Source: Neonectria sp. B-13
Lineage: Eukaryota > Ascomycota > Sordariomycetes > Hypocreales > Nectriaceae
Reading direction: 5' to 3'
NCBI GenBank assembly: GCA_002682825.1
Contig: NOKP01000003.1
Location: 2,356,001 to 2,420,000 of the forward strand
DNA length: 64,000 nucleotides
Shown: positions 23,301 to 34,811 of the stretch, piece by piece
Position numbering within the stretch: position 1 is the first letter of the stretch
Layout of the letters: every line of letters begins with the position of its first letter
Notes under the pieces: generated by a model
The model's input: the letters and a program-made list of their open reading frames with translations, nothing else
Databases searched by the model: none
What the model was told of the DNA's origin: nothing
Position numbers and translations under genes: made by a program

Positions 23301-25086
23301 GGTGACGCCACCAGATGGGAAGCATGTGGTGGATTACACTGCAGCATTGCAAGCTGAGCTCGAGGTGCGAAGACTGCGAGTAAGGGTAGGATCGCCGTGC
23401 ACGGCATGCCGTTGTCATGCTGTGAGACGTCGTTTTTAAATTGGGCCTCACTGTCAGCCGCCTCGTGGAAGCGTGTGGGTAGTGCCTGTGCATATCCGCA
23501 GTGACAGACTGAGAGTGCGTATGTAGAGGCTACGCGTGGTCACGGGGACTTCGAACGGAGGAGGCTGGGCATCTTTCTGGACCAGGGATGCTAGTAATGA
23601 CGATAGTGAAGCGGAGTTTTTGGTCCCGACGCGAGATCATGTCCTTTTTGCCTTCATCGCATCTAGGCCAAGCCTTGGTCCCCTGTTAGGACATGTAGAT
23701 GCATCAGGGATATGGACCCCCGAGGTGCAGGTGCGCTGTTGGCTCTTCATCACCATCTCGGTTGTGATGTGTGACGCGTGATGCGTGATGGCAGCCCGAC
23801 GCACCCCTGGCGGTCGGCTAGTTAGCTAGCAGGTTGGTTCATCGGTCCAGTTCCAATGGCCTTGGTTGACATTTCCCTCCCCATCATCGAAATACGATTG
23901 ATGCAAAGTCCCCGAGATCTGCTGTCCTTTGTAGGTCTGTGCGAGTTGGTAGGAAGCTTGTCCTGACGATGTCCGAGTATAAAGTTTAATGACGAAGGGA
24001 TAGGTATCATGCGCTTAACATTCTGGAGATCGAATGCTGGACTATGGATAGCGCCATCATCCATTGTCATCAAGTTCAGGACTCGGTCAACTTGGATTCG
24101 GAATTTGTCCTTGGCAGCCCCGGAGATACCCCAAAGAGTATGCCACACTCCCTCGCCCCCGCCCTGTGCCCTCGAATAGCATATCTGAATGTCGGCGAGC
24201 GGATCGCATCATGCACGCTCCCTTGTCCTACTCTTCAGCATGGATGCAGGACGTCAGGATGCAAGGTTATCTGCCTGTTAAGTACCGTCTCTGTCCCGTG
24301 CCGTTGCAACGCAGCCTGTGACAGGCCACAACAGGTCCAGACGAATGGCGAGCAAGCAGAAACAAAGCCAGGAGAATTGCTGCAAGAGTGAGAAAAGAAG
24401 GCTGTGTTCGGAGAGGCTTGGGGAGCAACCTGGCAGCCTGGACTTGCAAGTTGAAATGGATGGCAGCCCGGTGTTGAACTGTGCATACGGTAAAGGGAGA
24501 GACGAGGTTCCTCCATCCAAGCGTTTTCGCGTCTTTGCGCCTCCAAGTCAATAATGGATCACGGGACGAGGTGGACCACTACTACTAGTAGCACGGAGGG
24601 AAAGTACTGGACGTACCAATAAATCACCTTGCTGTACATGCTTTGTTCCTCTTCTCTTTTCTTTTTTTCGCTCTTCATTTCCCTGCAGACCCCAAAGCCC
24701 AGGTGCGCCCCAGCTAGCCTCTTAAAACTTCGTTGGGATGTGCTTAGGCCCTGGGCTGGCTCCAATGTGCGTCTCGCTTGCTGGATGGCGCCCTAAGAGT
24801 TTGGTTCGTGGATGGGACGTGTCAACGGTGGAAACTTTAAAGAACCATCCTCGTCTCGCAGCTTCCTCTAACTGGGTATGGCTCTGGGTCGGCATCTTTA
24901 ATTTCTCTGTTCGAATTGCGAAATAGGGTGCCGTCTATCCGTAATGGACTCGATCTTCAGGAGTTTCATGACAAGGGACCGCATTACCCAGCAAAAGGGG
25001 TCCTTTCGTCACTGGCTCTCGATTGCAGGACCCTGTTTGCCTACGTCGCTCTTCATCCCGATCAAGTTTCTCACAGCCGATCGCTA

Positions 25087-25137
25087 ACGAAGTATCCATC
25101 GAAGTATCCATCGAAGTATCCATCGAAGTATCCATCG
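25087..25137. repeat. Four-copy 12-bp tandem repeat
   Basis: Unit TCGAAGTATCCA (the first copy starts with A) occurs four times plus three bases of a fifth. On the minus strand it reads as an MDTS repeat, but no gene context supports translation. Confidence 0.92.
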
Positions 25138-25837
25138 CAAACAGGATGTGGCGTGCGTTGCTAGAGACAGTTAGCTATGGTACCTAAGACCTATGTGAAT
25201 CAAATTGTCCGTGATAGTGTCAGATAGGATACGTGATGCTCCCTGACCAGGTCGAGTGGTACTCAGCAAGTAGACTAAACGGCGGCCTTGGGAAGGCGCA
25301 TCAGGAACACTCCAGTGGCGGTCGTGAGAAAATCCTTTCTCTCGATCTTGTCTGTGTGAGTGAACGACTGACATGTTTGTGTGCTGTGCTGTGCTTCACT
25401 CTGCTGTGGTTGGCGTGTTCTCCGTAAGAATGGGCACAGGAGGGAGGGTTGGTCAGGTGTGTGCGGGAGGGAAGGATCTTATCCGTCGGCCACAGATTGT
25501 ATCCCGGTCCCTCCAGTGCGACGGGACGGATGGATTAATGATCTGGGAAGCACCTTCCTTCAGTCGCAGTCAGGTACGGACATGCCTCTCTACATTGTAG
25601 GTACCTTAGTACTACTTAGACTACATATTCGTACTTACTATTAGGTACCTAGGCATATCTTCCTTCCGTAGGTCCCGTCCCGTCCATGAGGAAGGTGCAC
25701 CCTCTCGGCCCACGGCAACTAAGAAACGGGGACTCGAAACACCAGTGTCCGTCAATTTTTTCCAAAACACCTTGACGAAGCTTCTTCATGTTGTCTCTTC
25801 ACCCATGTCACCCAACCTCGATTCAATTCGACTCACC

Positions 25838-25864
25838 CACCACTACCACCACCACCACCACCAC
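25838..25864. repeat. CAC trinucleotide run
   Basis: An imperfect CCA/CAC run lies about 1 kb upstream of the Zn2Cys6 transcription factor start. It is a simple-sequence repeat in non-coding DNA. Confidence 0.8.
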
Positions 25865-26832
25865 ACCCCGGGCCGGCCTACACCCTGGACAGCGCAGTAC
25901 TGTACCGGTACCCACAGTCCACACACACCAAATCTGGCTCTTGCCGTCACTGTCCCGCGTCATCTACGAAGTATTCGCCCCCTAGTCAACGTTAACACCG
26001 ATACATACTGACGCAGACCTGGCGTGGGCACTGATCCTCGCACCTTGAGCAGCAAGCACGCACCAGCGCGCACCGCGCACACAAACACTAGTATCCACGC
26101 ACACGCCTCCCCACCCCTTGTCCGACGCTACTCCCCTCGACGCCCTTCCTCGTCCAGACTCGTAGCTCGAGGATGGCCAGGGTCCCTCGCTGCTCGACGC
26201 CAACAAACGCAGGCGTTTCTTTACCCCACAGTCGCACACTGCGGTCGTGAGCGGCGGCCTATCGCGGCCTCTGCCTTTTCTTGTCTGTGTTGTCTCCACC
26301 CAGGGAGCCTTAAACCCCAGCTTCGACGGCTCATCCTCTCCCACCTAGCGCCCCGTCTTTTCCTCTAATTTTCCCTCTTACATCTTTCCAGGCGACGACC
26401 GGTGTCGATTTCCTAGCGACTCAAGCAATTCACCCTCGCCCAGATCCCGGCCGCCGTCCCCGACTTCGCCTCGCGCATTGTGTCCCGGCGTGGCCGACAT
26501 CGCCATCAGCCTTCTCTCCATCCCACCGGCAGGGACCCAGTCACTTGCGGATTGCCCCAGTCTCAGTGCGGGGAGGTGCTGAGTACATACATACCCGACC
26601 CCGACCCCGACGCTTCCTCATCCGCCTACAAACCGCCGGTCCGCACGGCAAAGCCCCGACGACTCATGAAGATTTCCCCCTCCTGCGCCGCTCTCCAACT
26701 TCCACGTCCTACATCAAGCCTTCGCCAGCTTCCGCGCCAGTTTACTAGTGCCCTCTGTGCTGTCAGGCATAGTTCCTGATCCGACCCGTGACTTCGGCCT
26801 CGGAGTGTGTCGCAGAGGGCTTCGGCAAAGTC

Positions 26833-29800
26833 ATGTCGCCCAGCCGCCGCAACTTAGATCCTCACCAATTTCACCATGCTCAGCAGCGTCTCGACTCCAG
26901 CTCCCAACTCTTCCACGACACGTCCGACTCACATCCTCACCCACGCGACCACGCTGCCTTAATGGACGCCTCCCGCTTCGATGACTTCTCCTTTCCCTTC
27001 CCGGCGATCCCTAATCAACCATCTCTCATCACCTTGCCGGACCAAAACAACCTCACCCAATCCCACGACTCCTTCTCCCAGCATCCCTCACATTCGATTC
27101 CCCTCATGCATGGACACAGAAATGCATTCGGCACGGCCCATTCGGACCACCGGAGCCTGAGTAGGGACGGCTCCGATACAGCGCCAGACAGGAATTCGCC
27201 CATCGCCAATTCGCTCGAGGACTCGGTGGCTGATGAATTTGGGTTGTCGTCCCATGGTCGCGCCGATGGCACTGATTTGGGCGGGAAAGTCAAGGAGGAT
27301 AAAGCTGATATGATGCCCGCGTGGAGTGAATTGAAGACGAAAGCCGGCAAGGAGCGCAAGCGTCTTCCCCTTGCCTGCATCGCCTGTCGCCGCAAGAAGA
27401 TCCGCTGTTCGGGCGAAAAACCAGCTTGCAAGCACTGTCTACGCTCACGCACCCCCTGTGTCTACAAGGTCACCACTCGCAAGGCAGCGCCCCGCACAGA
27501 TTACATGGCTATGCTAGACAAACGACTCAAGAGGATGGAAGAGCGCATCATCAAGGTCATCCCCAAGTGCGACCAAGAATTTACCTCCTCCATCACCCGT
27601 GCCGTGGTGAAACCAGCAATCCCTGGCACCCTCCCAGCGACCAAGTCCGCCTCTAGAAAACGTGGTGCTGAAGAAGCTTTTGGGCCAGACCTGGAGGCAT
27701 GGGCCAAGGCACCATCAAAATCAAAGATCGCTGGCGACGACAGGCCAAATACCCTCCAAGTTCAAGAGACCGAGGAGAACAAGCTATTGCATGAGGGCTC
27801 TGAGGCGCTGCCTTCCAAGGAGATACAAGAACATCTTGCTGAGATCTTCTTTGACAATATATATGGCCAATCTTATCACCTCTTGCACAAGCCGAGCTAC
27901 ATGCGGAAGCTGAAGTAAGTGGCCCAGCTACTCTATCATACAGTTTCGTTTTACTGACTTCCTACAGGAACAACACCTTGCCCCCTGTCCTCATCCTCTC
28001 TGTATGTGCCGTGGCTGCTCGCTTCACTGGTAACCCTCAGTTGAGTTCTCCAACACCTCAATTCATGCGCGGCGAAGAATGGGCATCGCACGCACGGGAC
28101 ATTTGTACCAGAAGATACGAGTGGCCTAACCTCACAATTCTGACCTGTCTCCTGATTCTCGGGCTTCATGAGTTTGGCACGTGTCAGGGGGGTCGTAGCT
28201 GGGCTCTAGGCGGACAGGCAATCCGGATGGCTTTTGCCCTTCAGTTGCACAAAGACCTTGAGTTTGAACCCATGGGACGAAACGGGAAGAAGACGCAGCT
28301 TAGCTTCATTGATCGCGAAATTCGACGACGGATAATGTGGGCTTGCTTCCTGATGGATCGCTTCAACTCATCAGGGACAGATCGACCCATGTTCATTAAG
28401 GAGGAGACGATCCAGATCCCGCTGCCTATCAAGGAGAGGTACTTCCAGCTGGACATGCCGGCACCTACCGAAACACTAGATGGTCGGGTTCTTCACCCCG
28501 CTATGCCTGATGACGGGCAGCCTTCTAACGCCCGGGAAAACATGGGAGTCGCAGCATACTTGATCCGGACCATTGCTATTTGGGGGCAAATCATCAACTA
28601 TCTGAATCAAGGTGGCAAGGAAATGGATTCCCAACCAATGTGGGAGCCCGAGTCCCAATTCACGAGGCTCCTCGGCGATGCTGCGGGCTTCGAGTCCGCT
28701 CTACCATCGTCAATGAAATACTCGCCCGAGAATGTCGAAGTACACAAGACTGAAAACACGGCCGCTCAATTCTTCTTTGTACATATCTGCATTCAGCAGA
28801 ACATTCTTTTCCTAAATCGAGCAGCTATGTCTGCGTCCAACGGACCATGCCGAGAAGACGCACCTGAAGACTTCTTCTCGGAGGCTAGCAGGCAAACGAT
28901 CCTTGCGGCCAATCGAATTTCCGAACTTCTCGGGCAAGCTGAGCGGTTGCGGCTGTTTGTTTCAGCCCCGTTCGCAGGCTACTGTGCTTTCTCCTCGACA
29001 ACGGTCCATATTCTGGGACTTCTCTCGCGGAACGCTTCGATGAAACCCGCAGCCGAGGCCAACCTAACCACTAACGTCAAGTATCTGCATAGGATGAAAA
29101 AGTACTGGGGAATGTTCCACTGGATGGTCGAGGACGTCCGTTCACAGTACCGGAATACAATTGACGCCGTACGCACTGGCAACCTGCCTGTTCATGAAAG
29201 GACCACCCTGGCGTCTATCCTCCAGTACGGGGACTGGTTCAACCGATATCCACACGGTCTCTCTGATGCCGAATTCATGGATCCTGCCACCGTCAGGAAG
29301 AAGGAGAAGGGAGCAGATGGAGTTCTCGAGGCAAAACCAGAACTGCAATCAGTGGAGGAGTTTATTTCAACACTGTCCCCGTCGCAAACCAGCGAGCACA
29401 GGGACGTTGCCCGAGCAGGAATTTCCAAGCGCAAGTCCATCTCCAAGAAGCCGGGCGGCGCAGGGGTTCAACAAGGACAACAGCAGCTAGAGCCGATGAC
29501 TACTGGAGACTTAGGTGGACAAGCTATGCCAGATCAGAGGGGGGTTGGGCCCCAGCAACAGCGCAGGTTCTCTGGTGTCCTACCACCAGGTCAAGCCAGC
29601 GGTTCAACGGGATTCAGCCCGCTCACTGCGCCGCATTCACAAACAACATCGTACAACAACACGATGTCACCCATAAGCCCCGGTAATGTGGCATTCCCAC
29701 ACCATGCGCACATCCCATCCTTCTTTCCCCCTGATCTGCTGGTCATGAATATCAACCAGCAAGCAAATGGAGCCCTTCAGCCACTAGACCGGCAGCTCGT

Positions 29801-30167
29801 TTTTGGCGGATACGGGATGGAAGCTGTCGACACATTACCCAGTGGACATAACATGATGGACGGTGTCGACTGGGACAGCATCGCGGGCGCCCATACTACC
29901 CGGGGTCCTCAAGGCCAAGGCCGTCGGGCCAGTGTCAAGGGTGGCATGAATGGGCAAGTGTCTGGTCCCGTAAATGGGACAGCCCATTTCAACGGACAGG
30001 AGGGGTCTTCGGCATGGTTCATGCCATTCAACTTGGAACCACCAGAGATGTCTCAGGATATGGCTATTGGTGTCGGAAACGTCGACGCATTTGCGGGTAT
30101 GTTCAATGGAGGGGGAAGTGGCTTGACAACGCCAAATCCCATGGGTGGGTTACAACACGGTCCGTAG
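26833..30167 (+). CDS. Zn2Cys6 transcription factor with fungal-specific TF domain
   Basis: Two exons (26833-27914, 27968-30167; 53-bp intron), 1093 aa. It is a nuclear DNA-binding regulator. The binuclear zinc cluster is complete with spacing C-x2-C-x6-C-x6-C-x2-C-x6-C (Cys182, 185, 192, 199, 202, 209), preceded by a basic stretch KERKRLPL. It is followed by a linker and short coiled coil (MLDKRLKRMEERIIKVI). The fungal_trans middle homology domain spans about residues 340-620 (IFFDNIYGQSYHLLHKP, GGRSWALGGQAIRMAFALQL, DREIRRRIMWACFLMDR). The C-terminal third is Gly/Gln/Pro-rich and disordered, a likely activation region. The first ATG of the open frame is 26833; further upstream codons in frame are not ATG. 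Target genes and inducer cannot be inferred. It is preceded by 6.4 kb of gene-free DNA, suggestive of complex regulation. Confidence 0.9.
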
Positions 30168-31279
30168 GAGGGACGACGTGAGTATGCCGCCCAACTTGCC
30201 ATGTACTGCCAGCGGACACAACAACAAAAAAGACGCTTGAGATGAAGCGCCAGTAAATCCGGAGGGAATCAACACATATTCACATTGTATACATGGAGAG
30301 AAAGGAGTTTTGGGTGTGAGTGAGAGGGAAAAGAATAGTGCTTGCTTTTTTTGGATTTGGAACGCGGGAAGCAGCAAGCTCGGGGAAACAGATCGGCAAT
30401 ACCTTCACCGTCATGCTTATCATTGGGAGGGGCTTTTTTTTGGGGCAATGATTTGAGTTGCACATGTATTGGGATGCTTTGTGCTTTTCTCCTGGATACC
30501 TTCACGTTTCGATTGATGGAGATGGTCCTTGTGGCATGGGTATTTTGGAAGTTGCCGTGCTGAGGCGCATTGCCAATGTCCAAATGGCGAGCTTGAGACT
30601 CGAGCAACTTCGAGACGGCAATAAGGAATGGGGATGTGCTGGATGAGAGACTGAGGACACGTACCGTACGCTTTTATCAGAGATTAAGAGATATCCACAT
30701 GTGTCAATGCTTGGAGCCGAACTGAATGAGTCGTTTTAGTACCTGAGTGGTAAGAAATGAAACGGGAAGAAGTCGAAGGGAAAGGACCGTGAGCTTGGAA
30801 TTGGACTTCCTAGGTAGCTCACACCAACCTCGAGACAGACCAACAACTCCCAACGATTTTGTTGCTCAGACAGTCTATATACCTATCAGTCTGTCATCTG
30901 CGTTCAACGGCACTGATACAAGACGAAGGCTAAGTTTTATAGCATTCGCTTGTTGAGCAATCTAAGCAAAAGGGCCTGAATCTTTGGTCAGTTTCAAGCT
31001 TGGTGGAACTCCATGTTATTCGGTCTTTAACGAAGAGACATGGAGGGTGCTATATTCCCCGGCGTTGTTGGTCCCCCAGGTCCATTTTATCTCAGCTCAC
31101 ATCCAGTCCTATTATGTTGGGTTAAACAACTTTCGCATTCGTCATACACACAGGCCCAGTCTATATAAGAAACCCCCAACACGTAATCGATCACGGAACG
31201 CCGCTGTGACAAGGCTAGCGCGGTGGAATCTCGCACACTCAAGTTTTTAACAAGCCCTCGGCCACCAGGACATAATTAC
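30168..31279. other. Convergent 3' intergenic region, no gene seen
   Basis: This lies between the Zn2Cys6 gene (+) and KRI1 (-), whose 3' ends face each other. Only short open frames without resemblance are present. It should hold the two 3' UTRs and little else. Confidence 0.5.
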
Positions 31280-33295
31280 TCATTCCTCTACCTTTGCCTC
31301 TGCCTCTGCCTCTGCTGCGGGTGCGGCTGCTGCGGGTGCGGCGCCCTTCTTGCCCTTGGACCTCTTTCTCTTCTTCTTCCTCGTCTCGCCCACTTCGCCC
31401 ACAATATTGCTGCCTTCGCCCTTCGTCTCCTTTGTCTCCAAAACGGAGCCCTTCGCAACGTCGTCCTCGTCCATCACGCGTTCGAAGCCGTAGGTTGGCC
31501 CGGTGCGTTCGAATTCAGAGCCGAAGATGCCACGACGCCACTGGCGCAAGCGGTGCTTCTTTCCAAGTGTCTTGCGGTCGCGGCGCTTCTTCTCCTCGTC
31601 CCGGAAAGTGGCGAACTTCTTTAGACCGGCGAACTCGTTGAGAACCTGATCCGAGGGTGCAAGGAGGATGTCACGGGCCGTCATGCCAAAGGAATTCGGG
31701 GAGGTCTCGCGGTAGCGGAAGGGCGTGTGGTTTGGGTTGTTGAGGAGGGCATGATTGGTGAGCTCCAGTTTCGAGTCGACGAGGGCTTCAAGTTTGGAGC
31801 GCTCCTGGCGGGCCTTCTTCTGGGCTTCTTGGCGAGTGCGCTTGTGGTCTGCCGTCTTGCGCTTCTTGGATGGCGGGGCGTCCTCATCCTCGCCCTCCTC
31901 ATCTTGACCCTCCTCATCTTGACCCTCCTCGGCGTCGTCGCCTTCAACGTCGCTGAGGCTAATCTCCGGTTTCTCCTCATCCTCGAAGTCGGGAATGATG
32001 TCGTTAATGTCGATATCGTCCTCCCACTTGGGCTTCTTTGCGCGCTTCTTCTTTGAGTCCTCTGCGTCACTCTCGTCCACATCTGAGACTGGAATGTCGT
32101 CAGTCTGGGCGTAGTATTCATCACCAAAGCGCTTCCGCATCTCCTCCTCCCACTTGTCGTTTTCCCAGGCGTCGTTCAGGAATTTGATCCAGTCCTCGTC
32201 ATTAAATTCCTTGCCCGCGCTGCCGACAGCATGCTTGATCTTGCGCAGCTTCCCCTCGGCCTCATCAAGCTTCAGCTTCCGTAGTCGGGCTTTCTCATCG
32301 CGCCGTTTTTGCTTCTCTTCTTCCTTTTGCTCCCGCTCCAGTTCTCGCTGGCGCTTGCGGCCGGTCTTCTCCTCCCGTCTCGCAGACTTTGCTGCTGCGA
32401 GGTCTCGGGCATATGTTCGAAGAACCTCGTTGCTCTTGTCGGGATCCTCGAATCGAAGGTTGTATGCTTGCTCAAACTCGTCGGCCCGGTCATCACCCTC
32501 CCCATCATCAGACTCGAACGCCTTCCAGTTTGAACCATCGGGAGGAACCCAGGCGCGAGCGGACATGAAATTGGATAGGAAGTTCTCGGGGTTCTTGTCG
32601 GCATTAGTAACGTCGAGTTCGGTGACCTTCATGGCCGCCTTCCGCGAGGGGTGGACGCCACTGGGATCCAATTTGGCCTGCGGCTTTCGCTTCATGAAGC
32701 CATCGTCCTCCTCGTCATCACCAGCGGCGACAGCGTTGATCTCGGACATGATTGACTTTTTGAGAGCATCTTGCTCCTGGTAGTATGTTTGAGGGGTGTC
32801 GTCGTCTTCATCATCAGATGCTCCAACATCTCCCGCCAACAGTTTCTCGCGGTGGTAATCTCGCAAGTAAACGGGTTTGTCCTTCTTGTCCTTGTCCTTG
32901 TCCTTGTCATTGCCAGTGGTGGTTGTGGGTTCGTCGGTGTTCTTGTAGAATGTGACTTCCTTGTCGTAGACCTTGGGGTCCTTGTTGCGAATGGCCTGGA
33001 GAGTAGCTGAGATCTGCGCATCAAGGTCCTCGGTCGCAAGGAAACCATCCTCGTCCTCACTCTCGTCTGAGGAGGAATCGTCGTCGTCGCCGCCGGCAGG
33101 GGCCTTTCCACCCTTGGACTTCTCCTCAAGCTTTTGCTTCTCCTCGCGCTGCTTGTTGTGTTCGAAGCGACGGGCGAATTCCTGATTCACCTTGAGGCTG
33201 GGTGCAGCAACGGGCGCCCCTCCATCAGACTCGGAGTCGCTGTCGTCGAGGAGGTTGCGCGTTGAGCGCTGGGGGTCCTCGGTGGCTTTCACCAT
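31280..33295 (-). CDS. KRI1: KRI1 ribosome-biogenesis factor (40S / small-subunit processome)
   Basis: Single exon, 671 aa. It is a nucleolar protein needed for 40S subunit assembly, known in yeast to bind Krr1. The start MVKATEDPQRSTRNLLDDSD is followed by long acidic and Lys-rich segments, the motif KPVYLRDYHREKLLAGD (about residue 165), FLSNFMSARAWVPP (about residue 260), a charged coiled coil (about 300-370) and the Kri1 C-terminal domain with PFRYRETSPNSFGMTARDIL and KKFATFRDEEKKRRDRKTLG. The end is an Ala/Glu/Lys tail. Two short in-frame tandem repeats are visible: a KD dipeptide run near 32890 and a five-residue acidic repeat near 31905-31935. The ATG at 33295 is the first Met; upstream in-frame codons are not ATG. 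It is divergent from the Rab5 gene (681 bp). Confidence 0.93.
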   Translation of the reverse strand: MVKATEDPQRSTRNLLDDSDSESDGGAPVAAPSLKVNQEFARRFEHNKQREEKQKLEEKSKGGKAPAGGDDDDSSSDESEDEDGFLATEDLDAQISATLQAIRNKDPKVYDKEVTFYKNTDEPTTTTGNDKDKDKDKKDKPVYLRDYHREKLLAGDVGASDDEDDDTPQTYYQEQDALKKSIMSEINAVAAGDDEEDDGFMKRKPQAKLDPSGVHPSRKAAMKVTELDVTNADKNPENFLSNFMSARAWVPPDGSNWKAFESDDGEGDDRADEFEQAYNLRFEDPDKSNEVLRTYARDLAAAKSARREEKTGRKRQRELEREQKEEEKQKRRDEKARLRKLKLDEAEGKLRKIKHAVGSAGKEFNDEDWIKFLNDAWENDKWEEEMRKRFGDEYYAQTDDIPVSDVDESDAEDSKKKRAKKPKWEDDIDINDIIPDFEDEEKPEISLSDVEGDDAEEGQDEEGQDEEGEDEDAPPSKKRKTADHKRTRQEAQKKARQERSKLEALVDSKLELTNHALLNNPNHTPFRYRETSPNSFGMTARDILLAPSDQVLNEFAGLKKFATFRDEEKKRRDRKTLGKKHRLRQWRRGIFGSEFERTGPTYGFERVMDEDDVAKGSVLETKETKGEGSNIVGEVGETRKKKRKRSKGKKGAAPAAAAPAAEAEAEAKVEE

Positions 33296-33976
33296 GATCG
33301 CCGGTGTGTGAGTATTACCCTGCCAGGCTCTGGAATTGGCTACTTTCTTGGTGGTTGCTGAGGAAGCCAAGTATGAAAATTTTGGTTGCCAAATGAGTGA
33401 AGTCGAATCCGCAGGCCTCGGTGAGAGCTCTCTCTTACAACTTTTTTTTCTGCCGGTTTGGAAATTTTGGCGGGGAGCGGACGGCAGCGGGACAATAATC
33501 CGCCGTCAGCTGCCCCGCCACCAGCCACAAACCACATGGTCATGGTCCATGCTCAGCTGTGAAGGAGTGGGAGCAAATGGCCAATCAGAAAGCGATTTCT
33601 CATGTAGTGGGCCCAATCGGGCGGTGCCGGTGGTGCAACAGTGCGGGTGATGGGTCGGTACGTACCTGCTCTCGCTGGCTTTTCCAGTTGCCCTGATGTC
33701 TACAATAGCGCTCTCTAGCGCTCCAACGCCCTGGCCTCGTCATCGCCAGCCAACCACCGCCACTGCCACTGCCACTGTCTTTGCTCTCTGCCTCCCGTCT
33801 GCCTTTGCCTCTGCCTCTCTACTTCTAGCCTCCATCAACGACCGACTCCTCCCACCAGGCAACTCACGTCACCCTTCTCCCACCATCGCTACCCATCTCC
33901 GCTTTCAACTTCCAACTCCAACTACCGCATCCTCCGCTTCGCATTTTCCCATATCCGAGCGGCTTCACCTACGGCC
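33296..33976. promoter_or_regulatory. Divergent intergenic region KRI1 / Rab5-class gene
   Basis: The 681 bp between two opposite start codons contain the two promoters and leaders. The part near the Rab5 gene (33700-33960) is C/T-rich. I saw no coding sequence. Confidence 0.45.
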
Positions 33977-34811
33977 ATGGCTGATTCTGCAAACGGTCCC
34001 AAGCCGAGCAGCAGCGTCAAGCTGGTTCTGCTCGGCGAGGCAGCAGTCGGAAAGGTGCGCTCCCAAAAGCCCCCAAAGTGCATCTCCTAGCATGAAATTG
34101 ACACATGCGACAGTCATCCCTTGTCCTACGATTCGTCAACAATGATTTCCAAGAAAACAAGGAGCCCACTATTGGTGGTATGTCTTGCCGGCCTTTCCGT
34201 CCTCTACGCTCCCTCGCATCACGGCTAACCCACCATGTACAGCGGCCTTCCTGACCCAGAAGTGCAACCTCCCGACGCGGACGATCAAGTTTGAAATCTG
34301 GGACACTGCGGGACAGGAGCGCTTTGCCTCCCTCGCGCCCATGTACTACCGAAATGCCCAGGCCGCTCTCGTTGTCTACGACCTCACCAAGCCCACCTCC
34401 CTCATCAAGGCTAAGCACTGGGTCGCTGAACTCCAACGACAGGCCTCCCCCGGTATCGTTATCGCGCTGGTGGGCAACAAGCTGGATCTGACGGGCGACT
34501 CGGCCGGTGCTGCCCCCGACGGCGAGGACGGCGAGGACGGGGACGACTCGGGTAACGCGCGCAAGGTTTCGACAGAGGAGGCACAGTCGTACGCCGAGGA
34601 GGAGGGGCTTCTATTCTTCGAGACCAGCGCAAAGAGCGGACACAACGTTACCGAGGTTTTCACCGCCATCGCCAATGCGATCCCCGAGACGTCGTTGAAG
34701 AGCGCAAGGGGTACTGGGGCCACGAACGCGGCCAGCAGAGGAGGAGAGGAGCAACGAGTAAATCTCGGCGGGTCCAAGGACGTCGGGGCCAAGGACAGCT
34801 GTGCGTGCTAG
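33977..34811 (+). CDS. Rab5-class small GTPase (RabA/Ypt52-like paralogue)
   Basis: Three exons (33977-34054, 34114-34177, 34243-34811), 236 aa. It is a Rab5-subfamily GTPase of early endosome fusion and transport. Motifs: P-loop GEAAVGKSS (split by intron 1 right after the Lys), switch I with [27 protein letters not shown] and ETSAKS, ending in CAC, a C-x-C double geranylgeranylation signal. The tail is longer than average and Gly/Ser-rich. A distinctive acidic insert (34491-34562, about 24 residues) follows NKLDLT, where canonical Rab5 has only a few residues. This, with the GEAAVGK loop, places it with the second filamentous-fungal Rab5 paralogue rather than the main RabB/Vps21 type. The assignment to paralogue is from memory of the families. 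Confidence 0.9.

Larger units (their letters stand above)
20395..26832. other. 6.4-kb region without a recognisable gene
   Basis: Both strands contain only short open frames without family resemblance. Visible structure comprises a 12-bp tandem array (25087-25137), several GGTACCTA-type motifs (25179-25188 and 25598-25654), an imperfect CAC run (25838-25864) and, from about 26000, C-rich sequence leading to the Zn2Cys6 start. The last 0.8 kb may be a long 5' leader of that gene. No transposase, reverse transcriptase or tRNA signature was seen. A long non-coding RNA or small multi-exon genes cannot be excluded from sequence alone. Confidence 0.55.

Noticed and set aside
24318..25135. Possible tRNA or small RNA near B-box-like GTTCGAATT (24909)
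   Set aside because: No matching A box or cloverleaf could be drawn around it; a single short match is expected by chance.
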